A stretch of 64,000 nucleotides of DNA from positions 1 to 64,000 of the forward strand of contig CBDASJ010000026.1 in the NCBI GenBank assembly GCA_965199555.1. Reading direction: 5' to 3'. This document shows, one piece after another, positions 40,218-49,403 of this stretch. A model generated the notes under the pieces. It saw only the letters and a program-made list of their open reading frames with translations, was not told the DNA's origin and did no database searches. The translations under genes and the position numbers were made by a program. The DNA is from LMUY01 sp965199555. Lineage in GTDB: Bacteria > Pseudomonadota > Alphaproteobacteria > Acetobacterales > Acetobacteraceae. Position 1 is the first letter of the stretch. Each line of letters opens with the position of its first letter.

Positions 40218-42994
40218 CGATCCTACCGCTGCCCGGGGAGCCAGACGCGGCTGCACGGATGCTGGCCGACCAATTGGAGGATGTGCGGGCGGCAACGGGC
40301 GCCATCGCCCGCGATGAGGCATTGGCGGTGTTCCGGCGCCATTTGACCCGCATCCAGCACCACGTGCGGGAAGAGTTCGAGCACTACCAGCGCACCGGCC
40401 TGCAAAGCGCCCGCGCGCTTGCCGCGCTGATGGACGGGCTGATAGGCAGGTTGCACGACTACGCCCGCGCCACCGTGGGGGCCACCGACCCGCTCGCGGT
40501 GGTGGCGACCGGCGGCTACGGCCGGGGCATGCTGGCGCCGTTCAGCGACATCGACCTGCTGTTCATCACGACGGAGCAGCCCGACGCGAGCACTTTGGCC
40601 GCGGTGGAGTTCAGCCTGTACTTCCTGTGGGATCTGGGCCTGAAGGTGGGCCACGCGACCCGCAGCGTGAGCGAGTGCATCGCCGAGGCGGAGCGGGACG
40701 TGACGGTCCGCACGTCCATGATCGACGCCCGGCAGCTTGCCGGCGACGCGGGCTTGTTCGAGGCGTTCGGCGTCCGCTTTGCCGCCGCCTGCGCCCTCCA
40801 TACGGCGGGCTTCATCGCCGCCAAGCAGGTGGAGCGCGACCTGCGGCACCGCCGCTTCGGCGAAAGCCCGTTCCTGGTCGAGCCGAATATCAAGGAAGGC
40901 CGCGGCGGCCTGCGCGACCTGCAAACGCTGTACTGGATGACCCGCTACGTGTTCGACGCCCGCGTGATGGGTGAGCTGGTCGGCCCGCAAAGCCCCGGCG
41001 GCGGCATCCTGGTGGAGCGCGAAGCCAAGCATGCCCGGCGGTCCTGGGATTTCCTGTGGACGGTCCGCTTCCACCTGCATTACGTGGCCGGGCGCGCGGA
41101 GGAGCGGCTGACTTTCGACATGCAGCCGGTGGTCGGCGCCCGCATGGGCTACACGCGCCACGGGCGGCAGGACGGGGTGGAGCGCTTCATGCGCCATTAT
41201 TTCCTGACCGCGCGGGAGGTGACGCGCATCACCGCCGTGCTGGAGCCGGCGATCGTGCGCGCCGCGTTGGGCCCGCCCGCGTTGGAGGAAAAGACCGACG
41301 CCGCCTTGCTGCAACAGGGCTTCGTGCTGGCGGACGGCAAGCTGCTGGCGGCGCCCGGGCGTGATTTCCACACCGAGCCGCTGCAGATGCTGCGCATGCT
41401 GCAAATCGCGCGGGACCGGCACCTGTCGCTGCACCCGCTGGCGATCCGCGCGCTGATCCGTCACGAGCGGCAAGCCGGCGAACTGCGTGGCGACCCGGAC
41501 GCGGGCAGCGTGTTCCTGGATCTGCTGACCACCGGGCAGGACGGGGCGCGATGGCTGCACGTGCTGAACGAGACCGGCTTCCTGGGCCGCTACATTCCCG
41601 ATTGGGCGCGCATCGTCGGGCAGATGCAGTTCGACACCTACCACGTGTTCACGGTGGACGAGCACACGATCGAGTCCGTCCGGGTGCTCGACACGCTGGA
41701 CCGGGGGGAGCTGTCCGACGTGGCGCCGATCGCGTCCGGCCTGATGGAGGATCTGCAATCCCGCCGCGCCTTGTACGTGGCGGCGCTGCTGCACGACATC
41801 GCCAAGGGCCGCGGCGGCGACCATTCGGAGCTGGGGGCGGACCTGGCGCTGACCATCGGGCCGCAACTCGGCCTGTCGGCGGAAGAAACCGAGATGGTGT
41901 CCTGGCTGGTGCTCCAGCACTTGCTGCTCAGCCAAACCGCGTTCAAGCGCGACATCGATGACCCCAAGACCATCCTGGACGTCGTCGAAACCATCCAGTC
42001 GCCGGAGCGGCTGAAGCTGCTGCTGGTGCTGACGGTGGCGGACATGCGCGCCGTGTCGCCGCGGGTCTGGAACGGCTGGAAGGCCACGTTGCTGCGCGAG
42101 CTGTATGCCCGCGTGGCGGAAGTGCTGGCCGGCGGGCTGGCCACCACCGAGCGCGACGTCCGCGTCACCCGGGCCAAGCAGGCGGTGTCGGCCGAGCTGG
42201 CGGATTGGAGCGAGGCGGAGCGCAACTACTTCCTCGGGCTCGGCTACCCCGGCTATTGGCTCGGCTTCGACCCGGAAACCCATCTGCGCCACGCCCGGCT
42301 GGTGCGCGAGGCACGTGCCACCGACGCGCCGCTGATCGTGCAGGCGGAGCCGCTGCCGGCACGCGCGGTGACGGAGATCACGGTGTATGCCGCCGACCAT
42401 GCCGGCCTGTTCAGCCAAATCGCGGGCGCGCTGGCGGTGGCGGGGGCGTCCATCGTGGACGCGCGCATCCACACGCTGACCAATGGCATGGCACTCGACA
42501 CGTTCTGGGTGCAGGACGCCGCCGGGGGCGCTTTCGATGCGCCGCATCGGCTAGCCCGGCTGTCCGTGCTGGTGGAACAGGCGCTGTCCGGCCGCTTGCA
42601 GCTCGCCACCGAAATCCGTCGCCTGGGGGAGGCGTTGCTGGGCCGCCGCATGCGCGCCATTCACGTGCCCCCCCGCGTGGTGGTCGACAACCGCGCAAGC
42701 CACACCCACACGGTGATCGAGGTAAACGGCCGCGACCGCCCTGGCCTGCTGCACGACGTCACCGCCGCCATCAGCGAGCAAGGCCTGCAGATCGCTTCGG
42801 CGCACGTGACCACGTACGGCGTGCGCGCAGTGGACGTGTTCTACGTCAAGGACGTGTTCGGGCTGAAGGTTGAGAATGAGCGCAAGCTGACCGTGCTGCG
42901 CGCGGCCTTGGTGGGGGCGCTGGGCGGCCCTGATGACCCAGTTCCCTTGCCGATCCCGGCTTCCCCGCGGCGGCGGCGTGCGACGGCCGGGTGA
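40211..42994 (+). CDS. glnD: Bifunctional PII uridylyltransferase/uridylyl-removing enzyme GlnD
   Basis: 927 residues. Nucleotidyltransferase site GGYGRGMLAPFSDIDLLF (about 101-118), GlnD-specific KEGRGGLRDLQTLYWM, an HD domain with AALLHDIAKGRGGDHSELG (about 522-540), and two C-terminal ACT domains (about 715-795 and 835-915) that sense glutamine. It controls PII by uridylylation and thus nitrogen assimilation. Translationally coupled to mutS, a conserved alphaproteobacterial pairing. Confidence 0.95.
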   Translation: MLTILPLPGEPDAAARMLADQLEDVRAATGAIARDEALAVFRRHLTRIQHHVREEFEHYQRTGLQSARALAALMDGLIGRLHDYARATVGATDPLAVVATGGYGRGMLAPFSDIDLLFITTEQPDASTLAAVEFSLYFLWDLGLKVGHATRSVSECIAEAERDVTVRTSMIDARQLAGDAGLFEAFGVRFAAACALHTAGFIAAKQVERDLRHRRFGESPFLVEPNIKEGRGGLRDLQTLYWMTRYVFDARVMGELVGPQSPGGGILVEREAKHARRSWDFLWTVRFHLHYVAGRAEERLTFDMQPVVGARMGYTRHGRQDGVERFMRHYFLTAREVTRITAVLEPAIVRAALGPPALEEKTDAALLQQGFVLADGKLLAAPGRDFHTEPLQMLRMLQIARDRHLSLHPLAIRALIRHERQAGELRGDPDAGSVFLDLLTTGQDGARWLHVLNETGFLGRYIPDWARIVGQMQFDTYHVFTVDEHTIESVRVLDTLDRGELSDVAPIASGLMEDLQSRRALYVAALLHDIAKGRGGDHSELGADLALTIGPQLGLSAEETEMVSWLVLQHLLLSQTAFKRDIDDPKTILDVVETIQSPERLKLLLVLTVADMRAVSPRVWNGWKATLLRELYARVAEVLAGGLATTERDVRVTRAKQAVSAELADWSEAERNYFLGLGYPGYWLGFDPETHLRHARLVREARATDAPLIVQAEPLPARAVTEITVYAADHAGLFSQIAGALAVAGASIVDARIHTLTNGMALDTFWVQDAAGGAFDAPHRLARLSVLVEQALSGRLQLATEIRRLGEALLGRRMRAIHVPPRVVVDNRASHTHTVIEVNGRDRPGLLHDVTAAISEQGLQIASAHVTTYGVRAVDVFYVKDVFGLKVENERKLTVLRAALVGALGGPDDPVPLPIPASPRRRRATAG

Positions 42995-43058
42995 AAAGAC
43001 GTTGACGGTTCCGTTTCACTGTGGTGGTGCAAGGCGACCCTGCCAGAGAGTTCCGCCC

Positions 43059-43370
43059 ATGCCCCGCGCGTTTACCCTGCTATCGGCTGCCGTTCTGTTG
43101 ACGCCGCTTGCCGCCCTGGCAGCCGAACTGCCGTCCTTCCTGCAAATGGGCGACGCATTTTGCACGACGCAGCGGGATTTCGACGATTACGCCGCCAATG
43201 GCCATGTTCGCGCTAACTCGGCGATCGAGACCTGCCAGACCATCATCGCGCCGACCCGCGTGGCAATCATGGGTGGCGCCGGCAAGGTCAAGTCAATGGT
43301 GCGGGTGATGAATGGTCCGCTCGCATACTCGATCGGCTGGACCAACGGCGCGTTGCCGCTGGCAAAGTAG
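43059..43370 (+). CDS. Small secreted protein, hypothetical
   Basis: 103 residues with a clear signal peptide (cleavage after ALA, about residue 21). The mature part has two cysteines (DAFCTTQRDFDDYAANGH, IETCQTIIAPTRVAIM), probably a disulfide. It was not recognised. ATG 43059 follows CCAGAGAG. It stands alone after glnD. Convergent with the next small gene, with ten bases between stops. Confidence 0.65.
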   Translation: MPRAFTLLSAAVLLTPLAALAAELPSFLQMGDAFCTTQRDFDDYAANGHVRANSAIETCQTIIAPTRVAIMGGAGKVKSMVRVMNGPLAYSIGWTNGALPLAK

Positions 43371-43380
43371 CCGCACGGGC

Positions 43381-43578
43381 TTACCGCATCATCTGCATGG
43401 GCGGCGGCGGGTCCTCTTCCGGATCCTGCACAGGCTGCGGCGGCAGGTCCACCGGGGCGTCGTTCGGGTCCGCTGGGTCGTCCAGCGGCGGCGGATACGG
43501 CATCGGCGGGACGGGCGTTCCCGGCGGGACGACCGGCTCGGGCATCTGCGCATGTTGCATAACGGGACGGTCCTTCAT
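43381..43578 (-). CDS. Proline-rich 65-residue protein coupled to the SDR gene
   Basis: 65 residues, about one third proline with many Asp and Met (PPMPYPPPLDDPADPNDAP), no signal peptide, predicted disordered. Its ATG overlaps the SDR stop codon (ATGA), good evidence that it is translated. No family recognised; it could be a linker-like partner of the reductase or a short orphan protein. Confidence 0.55.
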   Translation of the reverse strand: MKDRPVMQHAQMPEPVVPPGTPVPPMPYPPPLDDPADPNDAPVDLPPQPVQDPEEDPPPPMQMMR

Positions 43579-44435
43579 CCGTTGACCACGCTGCCACCGT
43601 TGGGGTGCAGCACTTGGCCGGTCATGTAGCTAGCGTCGCTCGACGCCAGGAAGATGTAGCACGGCGCGATCTCGTCCGGCTGCCCCGGCCGCTCCATCGG
43701 CACCGCCTCGCCATGGTGCGAGGTCTTTTCTGCGTCGTAGCTGGCCGGGATCAGCGGCGTCCACACCGGCCCCGGCGCTACCGCATTGACCCGGATGCCG
43801 CGTTTCACCAATGCCATGGCCAAGCTGCGGGTGAAGGCGACGATCGCCCCTTTGGTGCTGGCATAATCGACCTGCGTCGGGCTCCCCTTGTAGGCCGTGA
43901 CCGAGGTCGAATTGATGATCGATCCACCAGCCGACATATGCGGCAGGCAGTCCCGCGTCAGGTAGAACTGGCTGAAGATGTTGGTGCGGAACGTCCGCTC
44001 GATCTGCTGGTCGGTGATCTGCTCGAAATCCGGTTGCAGGTGCTGCTCGGCGGCATTGTTGACCAGGATGTCGATGCGGCCGAATTCGGCGACGACCTGC
44101 CGGGTGAGCTCACGGCAGAAATCCGGGTTGCCGATGTCGCCGGGGATCGACAATGCGCGCACTCCCTCGGCCTCGATGGCGGCTACGGTTTCCGCCGCAT
44201 CCTCCCGCTCATCCAGCCAACTGATGGCGACGTCGGCGCCTTCCTTGGCAAAACCGATCGCCACCGCGCGGCCGATCCCCGAATCGCCGCCGGTCACCAG
44301 CGCCACGCGACCGGTCAGGCGGCTGGCCGCACGATACGTCGCCATGGCGCTTTGCGGGCGCGGCGACATGTCGGCTTCGGAGCCGGGCTGGTGCTCCTGG
44401 GATTGCGGCGGCAGCACCGCGTTGTTCTCGTCCAT
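43575..44435 (-). CDS. Short-chain dehydrogenase/reductase (general stress type)
   Basis: 286 residues. Rossmann motif TGGDSGIGRA (about 54-63), NNAAEQ, and the catalytic Ser-Tyr-Lys in NSTSVTAYKGS and VDYASTKGA. The N-terminal extension with HQPGSEADMSPRPQ is the hallmark of the YhdF/YghA-like SDR group, often induced by stress. Substrate unknown. ATG 44435 is preceded by GGGGGAG. Ends in the overlap with the proline-rich gene. Confidence 0.88.
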   Translation of the reverse strand: MDENNAVLPPQSQEHQPGSEADMSPRPQSAMATYRAASRLTGRVALVTGGDSGIGRAVAIGFAKEGADVAISWLDEREDAAETVAAIEAEGVRALSIPGDIGNPDFCRELTRQVVAEFGRIDILVNNAAEQHLQPDFEQITDQQIERTFRTNIFSQFYLTRDCLPHMSAGGSIINSTSVTAYKGSPTQVDYASTKGAIVAFTRSLAMALVKRGIRVNAVAPGPVWTPLIPASYDAEKTSHHGEAVPMERPGQPDEIAPCYIFLASSDASYMTGQVLHPNGGSVVNG

Positions 44436-44517
44436 GTCAGTCGCTCCCCCTGCGTAACCGGCTTCAACGACCAGGCGGGGCGGCCGGTTGCGCGCCGGGA
44501 GCGGGGCGGGGGCGACG

Positions 44518-45756
44518 CTACTTGATGATGAACTGGTGCGCGGTCGGCGTCGCACCGGCGATGGTCAGCGTGGTGCCGTCCGACAGCGTCAGGATCGTGC
44601 TGTTGCCCATGGTGATCGCCGTTCCCTGCGGGTCCGCCCCATAGCCGGCGAAGCTCAGGAAATCGGTCGGCTTGAACCCCGTGATGGTGTCGGCACCGCC
44701 GGAGTGGCCGGGCGCAAATGCGAATGTCGTGCCCTGCCCGGTGCCGGACACCAGCGTCGCGCTGCTGGCCCCGCCCACCGCGCCGGTCAACGTGTCGTTG
44801 CCCAGCCCGGCCAGCAGGGTGTCGTTGCCGGTGCCGGCCGCCACCAGGTTGTTGCCGGACAGCGCCTGCACCGTGTCGTTCGCCCCGGCGGCGGCCACGG
44901 TTGACGCGCCGGACGACAGCAGCACGAAGTCGCCGGTGGCGGTTTGCGTGCCCGCCACGACGGCGTTGCCGCTGGTCAGCGTCGTCGTCGCGGCCCCCTG
45001 CACCGTGGCCGCGCCGGCATCGGCAAGGCTCACCTGGACCGCGCCCGAGCCCAACGCCACGTGCAGCGGATTGGCCGAGCTGTCACGGACCAGGAAGTTG
45101 CTGCTGCCGCTGTTGATCGACGCCGTGCCCGACGTGATGTCGACCGTGTCGCTGCCGCCGCCGGTCGGCGCCCCCGTGATCGCGTCGAATCCAGTCGAGT
45201 TGATCAGGTTGGCGCCGGACCCGAGCGTGATCTGGTTGGCCCCGGTGCCCGCACTGATCGTGCTATTGCCGGAAAGGATGTTGATCGTGTCGTTGCCGGA
45301 CCCGGTGGCGACGTCGTAATTGCCCGCGCCGGTGGCCGCCGTTTGGACGAGGTTGTTGCCGTCGGTGACGATGATCGTGTCGGTAGCCGAGTCGGACGGC
45401 GTGATGTCCGTGTAGGACAGGTTCAGCACGGCGCCGGGCTCGCCGGCGCCGGCCAGCAACGTCCCGCCCGCAGCACCGCCTTGGATGGAAACCGGGCCGC
45501 CCGCGTTGACGACGATAAAGGGGTTGCCGGTGCCGACGAACACGGGCCGGGCGGTGGGCACGTTGAACACCGCCACGCCGTTCCCCGCCGCCGGCGACGG
45601 CACGGAAGCGCCCGTGCCGGAATAGGTGACCGTCGTGAACGCACCGGATTGCAGGCTGGCAAGGATCGTGTCGGCTGCCTTGGTTGCTGCGGCAAGGTTC
45701 TCGCTGCTGGTGAAGCTCACCGAGGCCACACCACCACCAATCGAGCCGCCTGCCAT
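44518..45756 (-). CDS. RTX-like beta-roll protein, probably secreted
   Basis: 412 residues, very rich in Gly, Ala, Thr, Ser, Asn and Asp. Calcium-binding nonapeptide-like units are visible (GTGNDTLLAGLGNDTLTG, SGNDTINILSGNSTISAGTGANQ), and the C-terminus ends in a short hydrophobic tail. No N-terminal signal peptide, consistent with type I secretion, but no ABC/MFP secretion genes are nearby. The upstream 87 bases are AT-richer with several TTAA boxes and should hold the promoter. Likely an extracellular or adhesive protein. Confidence 0.7.
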   Translation of the reverse strand: MAGGSIGGGVASVSFTSSENLAAATKAADTILASLQSGAFTTVTYSGTGASVPSPAAGNGVAVFNVPTARPVFVGTGNPFIVVNAGGPVSIQGGAAGGTLLAGAGEPGAVLNLSYTDITPSDSATDTIIVTDGNNLVQTAATGAGNYDVATGSGNDTINILSGNSTISAGTGANQITLGSGANLINSTGFDAITGAPTGGGSDTVDITSGTASINSGSSNFLVRDSSANPLHVALGSGAVQVSLADAGAATVQGAATTTLTSGNAVVAGTQTATGDFVLLSSGASTVAAAGANDTVQALSGNNLVAAGTGNDTLLAGLGNDTLTGAVGGASSATLVSGTGQGTTFAFAPGHSGGADTITGFKPTDFLSFAGYGADPQGTAITMGNSTILTLSDGTTLTIAGATPTAHQFIIK

Positions 45757-45843
45757 TTCTTAATTCCTGCGCATCGACATCCTTAAACCTTGTAACGAAG
45801 AGGTTAAAACGTCAACAAGCGTTAACGACGTCGCCGACTGGCG

Positions 45844-48138
45844 TCATGACCGTGCGGCGGCAGACCAACGCCAATCCAGGATATCCGGCAAATCGTCGTC
45901 GTGCTCGGAAATCCATTGGCGATGCCGCGCCAGATCACGGTCGAACCGACTGCCATCGCGCCCGCAACGCCGCAGCGCGTCGTTGGCCAGGTCGAACCGG
46001 CTCATCCGGTTCACCACCAGCATGTCGAACGGCGTTGTGGTGGTCCCCTCCTCGCGGTAGCCGTGCACGTGGAAGCGCTGCGGGGCCGGGCGCCCGTGCA
46101 ACAGCTCGTGGACGACCATCGGGTAGCCGTGGAACGCGAAGATCACCGGGCAATGTTCGGTGAACAGCTCGGCGAACTCCGTCGTGGACACGCCGCTTGG
46201 ATGTTCGTCGGGTATTTGCAGGCGCAGCAGGTCGACGACGTTCACCGCCTGCACCGCCAGGTCCGGCGCGGCGTCCCGCAGCAGGGCCACGGCGGCCAGC
46301 ATCTCGCGGGTCGGCACGTCGCCAGCCGCCGCCAGCACCACGTCCGGCGTGCCCTCGCAGGACGCCCAACGCCACACCGAGGCACCCCGGCGGCAATGCT
46401 CGGCCGCCGCTTCGGCGTCCAGCCATTGCGGTTGCGGCTTCTTGGAGCTGACGATCAGGTTCACCGTGGCTTCCGACCGCAGGCAGGCATCGGCCACGTG
46501 CAGCAGGCAGTTCACGTCGGGCGGCAGGAAGATGCCGATCTGCGCCGACTTCTTGGTCAGCAGCGTGTTCATGAAGGTCGGGCCCTGGTGGCTGTAGCCG
46601 TTGTGGTCCTGTTCCCACACGTGGCTGGTCAGCAGCACGTTGAGGCTGGCGACGTCGCGCCGCCACGGCACCTCGCGCGCCATCTTCTGCCACTTGGCAT
46701 ACTGGCACACCATGCTGTCGACGATGCCGATGAACGCCTCGTAGCAGGCGATGATGCCGTGGCGGCCGGTCAGCACGTAGCCTTCCAGCCAGCCTTCGCA
46801 CAGATGTTCGCTCAGCACCTCCAGCACCCGGCCATCGCCGGCCAGGTGCTCGTCGGTCGGCAGCGTCGGCAACTGCCAATCCCGCTGCGTCGCGGCATAC
46901 ACGCCGGCCAGCTTGTTGGACGAGGTTTCATCCGGGCAGAACAGCCGGAAGCGGTCTCCATTGGCTTCGAACACCCCGGCCAGCCAGGCGCCCAGCTCCG
47001 TCGTGGCACCGGCGGCAACGCAGCCCGGCGATTCCACGGCAACGGAGGCCGGCCCGATGGGGGGCAGCGCCAATGCCTGCTTCAACGTGCCGGCATTGGC
47101 GTGACGGCTTCGGCCAAGCTGCCGGTCCCGCTGCGGCAGCGCGGCCAGCACCGCCGGCACGGGCTCACCGCCCGCGGTGAACAGACTGGCCGGATCGTAG
47201 GAGCGCAGCCATTCCTCCAGGGCACGGAGGTGGCCGGGATTGCTCGCCGGGTCCTCGATCGGCACCTGGTGGCTGTGGAACGTGCCTTCGATGGCCTTGC
47301 CGTCCAATTGCTTCGGGCCGGTCATGCCCTTCGGCGTGCGCAGGACGATCATCGGGTGCTGCGCGGCCGCGAAGGCGGTCATGGCCCAGTCCAGCGCCTC
47401 CGCCATCGGGCGGTGCAGCGCGGCGGGCGTGTCGCCGGCAACGATGCGCACGGCCAGCCCGTAGCCGCGGAACAGCGACTCCAGCGCCGCGTCGTCCATG
47501 CGGGCGAAGATGCTGGGACCGGACAGCTTGTAGCCGTTCAGGTGCAGCACCGGCAGCACCTTGCCATCGCGCGCCGGGTTGAGAAACTTGGGGTAGTGCC
47601 AGGACGCCGCCATCGGCCCGGTTTCCGCTTCCCCGTCGCCGACCATGCAGGCGACCATCAGCCCCGGGTTGTCCATCGCCGCCCCCGCGGCGTGCGCCAG
47701 GGCGTAGCCGAGTTCGCCGCCCTCATGGATGGCGCCGGGCGTCAGCGCGGTCACGTGGCTGGGCAGGCCGCCCGGCCAGGAAAACGCGCGCAGGAACGCC
47801 GCCATGCCGGCCGCATCCCGCGCGTAGTCGGGGTAGTGGTCGCCCAGGGTGCCTTCCAACCACAGATTGGCCAGCACGGCCGGGGCACCGTGGCCCGGCC
47901 CCACGACCAGCAGCGTTTCCTGCCCGGTGTCCTGGATCAGCCGGTTCAGATGGGCATACAGCAGGGTGATGCCCGGCTGCGTGCCCCAATGGCCGAGCAG
48001 CCGCGCCTTGATGTGATCGAGCTGCAACGGCTCCCGCAGCAGCGCATTGGCCTTAAGGTAGATCTGCGCGGCGCCCAGGTAGTTCGCCGCCCGGACGTAG
48101 CAATCGAGTTGGGCGATGCGGTCCTCGGTCAGGCTCAT
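45844..48138 (-). CDS. xfp: Xylulose-5-phosphate/fructose-6-phosphate phosphoketolase
   Basis: 764 residues, a thiamine diphosphate enzyme. GPGHGAPAVLANLWLEG, EGGELGYALAHAAGA, the ThDP-binding VGDGEAETGP, SHQVPIEDP, and HVWEQDHNGYSHQGPTF are characteristic. It cleaves xylulose-5-P or fructose-6-P to acetyl-phosphate. The ATG at 48138 overlaps the ackA stop (ATGA), so acetyl-phosphate maker and user are produced together. Provides a carbon-saving route to acetate or acetyl-CoA. Confidence 0.95.
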   Translation of the reverse strand: MSLTEDRIAQLDCYVRAANYLGAAQIYLKANALLREPLQLDHIKARLLGHWGTQPGITLLYAHLNRLIQDTGQETLLVVGPGHGAPAVLANLWLEGTLGDHYPDYARDAAGMAAFLRAFSWPGGLPSHVTALTPGAIHEGGELGYALAHAAGAAMDNPGLMVACMVGDGEAETGPMAASWHYPKFLNPARDGKVLPVLHLNGYKLSGPSIFARMDDAALESLFRGYGLAVRIVAGDTPAALHRPMAEALDWAMTAFAAAQHPMIVLRTPKGMTGPKQLDGKAIEGTFHSHQVPIEDPASNPGHLRALEEWLRSYDPASLFTAGGEPVPAVLAALPQRDRQLGRSRHANAGTLKQALALPPIGPASVAVESPGCVAAGATTELGAWLAGVFEANGDRFRLFCPDETSSNKLAGVYAATQRDWQLPTLPTDEHLAGDGRVLEVLSEHLCEGWLEGYVLTGRHGIIACYEAFIGIVDSMVCQYAKWQKMAREVPWRRDVASLNVLLTSHVWEQDHNGYSHQGPTFMNTLLTKKSAQIGIFLPPDVNCLLHVADACLRSEATVNLIVSSKKPQPQWLDAEAAAEHCRRGASVWRWASCEGTPDVVLAAAGDVPTREMLAAVALLRDAAPDLAVQAVNVVDLLRLQIPDEHPSGVSTTEFAELFTEHCPVIFAFHGYPMVVHELLHGRPAPQRFHVHGYREEGTTTTPFDMLVVNRMSRFDLANDALRRCGRDGSRFDRDLARHRQWISEHDDDLPDILDWRWSAAARS

Positions 48139-49283
48139 GGCAGCATCTCCGATGTTTGTTGGGCGATCACCGCTTCCTCGTCGGTCGGGATCACCCAAAC
48201 CGCCACGCGGCTGTCATGCGCGCTGACCAGGCTGCCGCCCGGCCGCGGCTGGGTCGCCGGGTCCAGGGAGATGCCCAGCCAGGCGAGCCGCGCGCACACC
48301 GCTTCCCGCAACGCGGCGTCGTGCGCGCCGATGCCGCCGGTGAACACCAGCCCGTCCACGCCGCCCAGGCTGGCCGCCATGCCGCCGGCCTCCCGGGCGA
48401 CGCGGAAGGCGAATAGGTCGATCGCCTCGCGGGCGGCCGGGTCGTCCGACGCGGCCAGCGCCCGCATGTCGGAGGCGATGGCGGATACGCCCTTCAGGCC
48501 GGACTGGTGGTACAGCATGTCGGTCACCGCCGCGACGCCGCGCTCCTGCACCAAGGCGAGCACCAGGCCCGGGTCCACCGTGCCGCTGCGCGTGCCCATC
48601 ATCAGCCCGTCCAGCGGCGTGAGCCCCATGGTGGTGTCGATGCTGCAGCCGGCGGCCAGGGCGCACAGGCTGGCGCCGTTGCCGAGATGCGCCACGATCA
48701 CCCGGCACAAGGCCGGCGCCAGCGCCCGCAGCCGGCCGGCGATGAACTCGAATGACAGGCCGTGGAAGCCGTAGCGTCGCAGCCCGGCCTCGTGCAGCGC
48801 GCGCGGGATGGGGAACCGTGCCGCCAACGGCTCCAGCGTGTGGTGGAACGCGGTGTCGAAGCAGGCGATTTGCGGCAGGCTCGGCCGGTGGGACGCCACG
48901 TCGCGGATCGCCGCCAGGTTCTGCGGCTGGTGTAGCGGCGCCCAGGGCACCAGGCGTTCCAGCGCCGCCAGCAGGTCGCCGTCCACCCGCGCCGGGCCGC
49001 TGCGCGCGCCGCCATGCACGATGCGGTGGCCCACCGCGGCCAGGGTTTGGCCGTCCAAATGCCGCTCGGCGAACTCGATCAGTTGCGGCATGGGCGCGCC
49101 GTCCCACCGCTCATCCGCCAGCGCCTTGCCGTCGCCGTCGGTTGCGGTGAAATGCGGCTGGTCGCCCAACCCCTCCACCTGCGCGCGGACCAGCGGGCGC
49201 AGGCCGTTTTGCGCAAACAGCGCCGCCTTGATGGAGGAGGAGCCGGCGTTCAACGTCAGTATCGCAGCAGCTTCAGCGGCCAA
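48135..49283 (-). CDS. ackA: Acetate kinase
   Basis: 382 residues. LTLNAGSSSIKAALF, AVGHRIVHGG, FDTAFHHTL, HLGNGASLCAL and VFTGGIGAHDAALRE are standard AckA motifs. It converts acetyl-phosphate from the phosphoketolase downstream into acetate plus ATP. The start is a TTG at 49283 with GGAAGGACAG seven or so bases upstream; no in-frame ATG precedes the first motif. Confidence 0.94.
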   Translation of the reverse strand: MAAEAAAILTLNAGSSSIKAALFAQNGLRPLVRAQVEGLGDQPHFTATDGDGKALADERWDGAPMPQLIEFAERHLDGQTLAAVGHRIVHGGARSGPARVDGDLLAALERLVPWAPLHQPQNLAAIRDVASHRPSLPQIACFDTAFHHTLEPLAARFPIPRALHEAGLRRYGFHGLSFEFIAGRLRALAPALCRVIVAHLGNGASLCALAAGCSIDTTMGLTPLDGLMMGTRSGTVDPGLVLALVQERGVAAVTDMLYHQSGLKGVSAIASDMRALAASDDPAAREAIDLFAFRVAREAGGMAASLGGVDGLVFTGGIGAHDAALREAVCARLAWLGISLDPATQPRPGGSLVSAHDSRVAVWVIPTDEEAVIAQQTSEMLP

Positions 49284-49403
49284 GCGCCCTGTCCTTCCCT
49301 GTCACAGCCCGGCAACGCGGCATCGTGGCGCGGGATCGCGGCCGAAGCGCTGGACGCCCGTTCGCCGTCGCCGCAACATGGTCCCAAGGCGGAGGAAAGT
49401 CAT

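Noticed and set aside
45776..45835. CtrA box among the TTAA motifs upstream of the beta-roll gene
   Set aside because: No pair has the N7 spacing with both halves intact.
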